Part shown: positions 62,489 to 64,000 of the stretch, in pieces | Layout: each line of letters starts with the position of its first letter | Numbering within the stretch: position 1 is the first letter of the stretch | From: JAVVTR01 sp036653535 | Lineage (GTDB): Bacteria; Bacteroidota; Bacteroidia; Bacteroidales; P3 | Length of the DNA stretch: 64,000 bases | Assembly (NCBI GenBank): GCA_036653535.1 | Contig: JAVVTR010000008.1 | Coordinates: forward strand, 8,969-72,968 | Direction: 5' to 3' | The notes under the pieces: generated by a model | Database searches by the model: none | Seen by the model: only the letters and a program-made list of their open reading frames with translations | Told to the model about the DNA's origin: nothing | Position numbers and translations under genes: made by a program

Positions 62489-63403
62489 ATGCCAATTCGT
62501 TTTGCATCTCTTAAAAATAAATACATGCTTATTATTATTCGGAATTTTCTGCACCTCTCCCTTCTTTTTTGTTTTCTCTGCACTTCTACTTCTTTGCACG
62601 CAAGGGAAATAAACAAAAATTTGATCCTTTCCACAGAAAGAACTTCCCTCAAGGCAATGTTACCCCCCACAGACAGTCTCATGCCTGATCCTGAAAATAA
62701 AGTACAAATAGAAATTCTTTCTCCCTTAAGCGATAGTGCCATTCAAACAGAAAACATAAACTATATTTTGGGTTTAAAAGACAGCCTAAATTCCGAAACT
62801 ATTATACACTTAACAAATTTACATTCAGGAAAATACAAACTAAAAGTTCAGCTATACTATGAAAAAGAACCTTTTCACATACTTGATACTATTTCTTCTA
62901 ATATAGAAGTAAAATTAAAACAATTACCCCCTCCCACCTTGGATCCTCCAGCAGGAACCTATAACCAACCAATATCTATTTGCTTTCACACTCCCATAAA
63001 AGAAGCCCAAATTTACTATTCTTTAGAAGGGAAAGAACCTAATATCCCTTATCCAAGTGGAAGCTTTATTTATATCCCTAAAAGTACTCTATTGAACTAC
63101 AAACTCATAGCTACCAATTTCGACCCCTATATAGGAAAAATCCTATACATTATAGAGCCTACAGCTATAAACGCCCGAAATTTACTGCAAGCTTCTATTT
63201 ATCCCAATCCTTGCAAAGGGGAATTTTTTATTGACGTAAATTTCCCTTCTACATTAGAAATTTTTTCTATTTCCGGAGTATTAATTCAAAAAAGAACCAT
63301 AGACAAAAAAAGCATTATATCTATCCCCAACAGAGGAATTTACTTTATTCGATTAAGTAATTTACAAAAAGGTATATTTACGCAAAAAATTATAATAGAA
63401 TAG
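62489..63403 (+). CDS. T9SS-secreted protein with chitobiase-like domain and C-terminal sorting domain
   Basis: A 304-residue protein with a signal peptide whose hydrophobic part is at about 19-34 (FLHLSLLFCFLCTS, cut near LHA). A second ATG at 62525 would give a normal-length signal. The middle is not assigned, but about 150-225 (PPPTLDPPAGTYNQPISICF, AQIYYSLEGKEPNIP) resembles the Ig-like chitobiase/beta-hexosaminidase C-terminal domain. The last 75 residues form a type A T9SS sorting domain: ASIYPNPCKGEFFIDV, then FSISGVLIQKRTI, and GIYFIRLSNLQKGIFTQKIIIE. The product is expected to be secreted and cut by PorU in the T9SS. Its machine (porP-N) is 20 kb away. Confidence 0.8.
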   Translation: MPIRFASLKNKYMLIIIRNFLHLSLLFCFLCTSTSLHAREINKNLILSTERTSLKAMLPPTDSLMPDPENKVQIEILSPLSDSAIQTENINYILGLKDSLNSETIIHLTNLHSGKYKLKVQLYYEKEPFHILDTISSNIEVKLKQLPPPTLDPPAGTYNQPISICFHTPIKEAQIYYSLEGKEPNIPYPSGSFIYIPKSTLLNYKLIATNFDPYIGKILYIIEPTAINARNLLQASIYPNPCKGEFFIDVNFPSTLEIFSISGVLIQKRTIDKKSIISIPNRGIYFIRLSNLQKGIFTQKIIIE

Positions 63404-63636
63404 CTTTAAAACCGCCTATTTATTTATTTTTATCCTATCCTATTTCAAAGTCGACGACTACTCGCCTGAGTAAAGCTCAAACTTGCGTTTTGATTCTGCT
63501 TCCGCTCAATGCAATCATTCCATACTTCCTATTAAAATTAAAGGTCTTACTAAGATTGCATTTCTAATATCTACTTAGTGAAAAATAAATAATATCCTCT
63601 TCCTCCGATTCTGCTATTCTGCTAATAAAATACGCA
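63404..63636. other. Intergenic region with repeat element before the group II intron
   Basis: No gene is seen. Positions 63447-63539 align with 11519-11616 in the GT4 leader: shared blocks AAAGCTCAAAC and TGCGTTTTG, and the right end reads CCATACTTCCTATTAAAATT, as in the porN element. The remainder is AT-rich. Confidence 0.5.
63447..63539 (+). repeat. Dispersed repeat, copy 4 (no gene at its right edge)
   Basis: About 93 nt, roughly 70 percent identical by eye to the interior of copy 2 (11519-11616). It ends in TTCCTATTAAAATT, the same type of right end as copies 1 to 3, but no ATG gene follows; the group II intron lies about 100 nt further on. Confidence 0.6.
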
Positions 63637-64000
63637 ATCGAGTAGGAGAAAATTAAAGTAGTTTTCTCCTACTTTAATTTTCGACCTCTCACACCACCAC
63701 GCATGCCGTTCGGCACGTGGCGGTTCCTTACTTACGATAAACTTTACTATAATAATCCGACAAGAATGGATAACCTGCTATGCGTAGGCTATCTGTATCC
63801 AATGCTCTTTGTAGTATGGGACTTTTAGAAGTACGCCAATAACTCTTGCGAGTATTTGCCCATTGCCAAGCTTTATTTCTATCTATCTTACATTTTATAA
63901 GATTGGTATACTTTGTCTTGACTTTCTTCCAACACTTCCAGATGCACATTCGTAATCGTCTTCGTAGCCATTCGTCAACAGATTGAAGATAATTCTTCAT
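63637..64000 (-). mobile_element. 3' part of a group II intron (cut by the window edge)
   Basis: On the minus strand, after the maturase stop, GAACCGCC...GGTGGTGTGAGAGG (about 63680-63725) has the form of domain V, with GCC-GAAC-GGC as the apical hairpin. It is followed by a 14-bp hairpin (GAAAATTAAAGTAG/CTACTTTAATTTTC) and then CTCCTACTCGAT, the usual end of introns of this kind. The predicted 3' splice site is at 63637/63636. The 5' part lies beyond 64000. Confidence 0.75.
63728..64000 (-). CDS. ltrA: Group II intron reverse transcriptase/maturase, C-terminal part
   Basis: At least 90 residues of the maturase C terminus, running off the window on its 5' side. Signatures are DEWLRRRLRMCIWKCWKKVKT, NRNKAWQWANTRKSYWR (here KIDRNKAWQWANTRKSYW) and the last SPILQRALDTDSLRIAGYPFLSDYYSKVYRK, as in bacterial group II maturases with a domain X and DNA-binding region. 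No HNH motif follows, so an endonuclease domain is absent from this end. The RT core lies outside the window, so whether the element is intact is unknown. Confidence 0.88.
   Translation of the reverse strand: MKNYLQSVDEWLRRRLRMCIWKCWKKVKTKYTNLIKCKIDRNKAWQWANTRKSYWRTSKSPILQRALDTDSLRIAGYPFLSDYYSKVYRK

Noticed and set aside
1..64000. CRISPR array or prophage
   Set aside because: No regularly spaced repeats and no cas, integrase, capsid or terminase genes were seen; the repeat family found has irregular spacing and no spacers.

Overview
The window looks like chromosome from an AT-rich member of the Bacteroidota, most likely order Bacteroidales. The main evidence is a complete type IX secretion (T9SS) core operon porP-porK-porL-porM-porN (37.3-43.2 kb), the T9SS response regulator porX (25.4-27.0 kb), a secreted protein with a type A T9SS C-terminal sorting domain (62.5 kb), a CarboxypepD_reg/TonB-receptor pair, and repeated promoters of the Bacteroidetes kind (TTTG, 19-20 nt, TAnnTTTG). 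Most genes are housekeeping. There is no prophage, no CRISPR array and no rRNA. Two tRNA genes (Lys-TTT, Asp-GTC) and the 3' end of a group II intron are present.

Layout. 0-5 kb: bacterioferritin-like protein, TatD nuclease, secreted alpha/beta hydrolase, and a single ORF joining a family 9 glycosyltransferase to a complete MazG. 4.8-9.5 kb (minus): a tight six-gene run SDR - MBL hydrolase - mnmH - yedF - DUF3343 - selD, that is, selenium activation and its use in tRNA 2-selenouridine. 9.8-18.9 kb: nucleoside MFS transporter, tRNA-Lys, GT4, MsrB-MsrA fusion, a small membrane protein, tRNA-Asp, DUF1573 protein, aminotransferase, aspartase. 19-27 kb (minus): porX-tsaE-aroB-aroA-5'-nucleotidase-LtaS-like membrane sulfatase. 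27.2-32.7 kb (plus): HD phosphohydrolase, lpxD, truB, queA, ispD, ruvC. 32.7-37.3 kb: HIT protein, greA, small membrane protein, Rieske-like lipoprotein, Gly/Ser-rich secreted protein, ahcY. 37.3-43.2 kb: T9SS operon. 43.2-51.3 kb: recG, uvrA, a uridine-kinase-like protein, murF. 51.3-57.5 kb: a six-gene YbhFGSR-like export system. 57.6-64 kb: TonB receptor operon, rpmB, endonuclease I, the T9SS cargo protein and the group II intron.

Genes that work together: porX (regulator), porP-N (machine) and the CTD protein (cargo) are parts of one secretion pathway. SelD makes selenophosphate, YedF and DUF3343 are probable S/Se carriers, and MnmH places selenium on tRNA wobble uridine; no selA, selB or tRNA-Sec is visible here. 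The export cluster contains one outer-membrane factor, one adaptor, two ATPases and two permeases, enough for a complete pump.

The least explained structure is a dispersed repeat family. Three genes (MFS transporter, GT4, porN) begin at the right-hand edge of related elements whose left side carries ATRAAAYGAACAKGA. At porN a 23-bp block containing the start codon is exactly duplicated around the element. A related ~95-bp copy lies near the group II intron. Also notable are the GT9-MazG fusion, several TAnnTTTG boxes only 4-6 nt before ATG (possible leaderless mRNAs), very long perfect hairpins between genes, and a palindrome over the -33 box of the TonB operon. Function names rest on motif recognition only; no database search was run.
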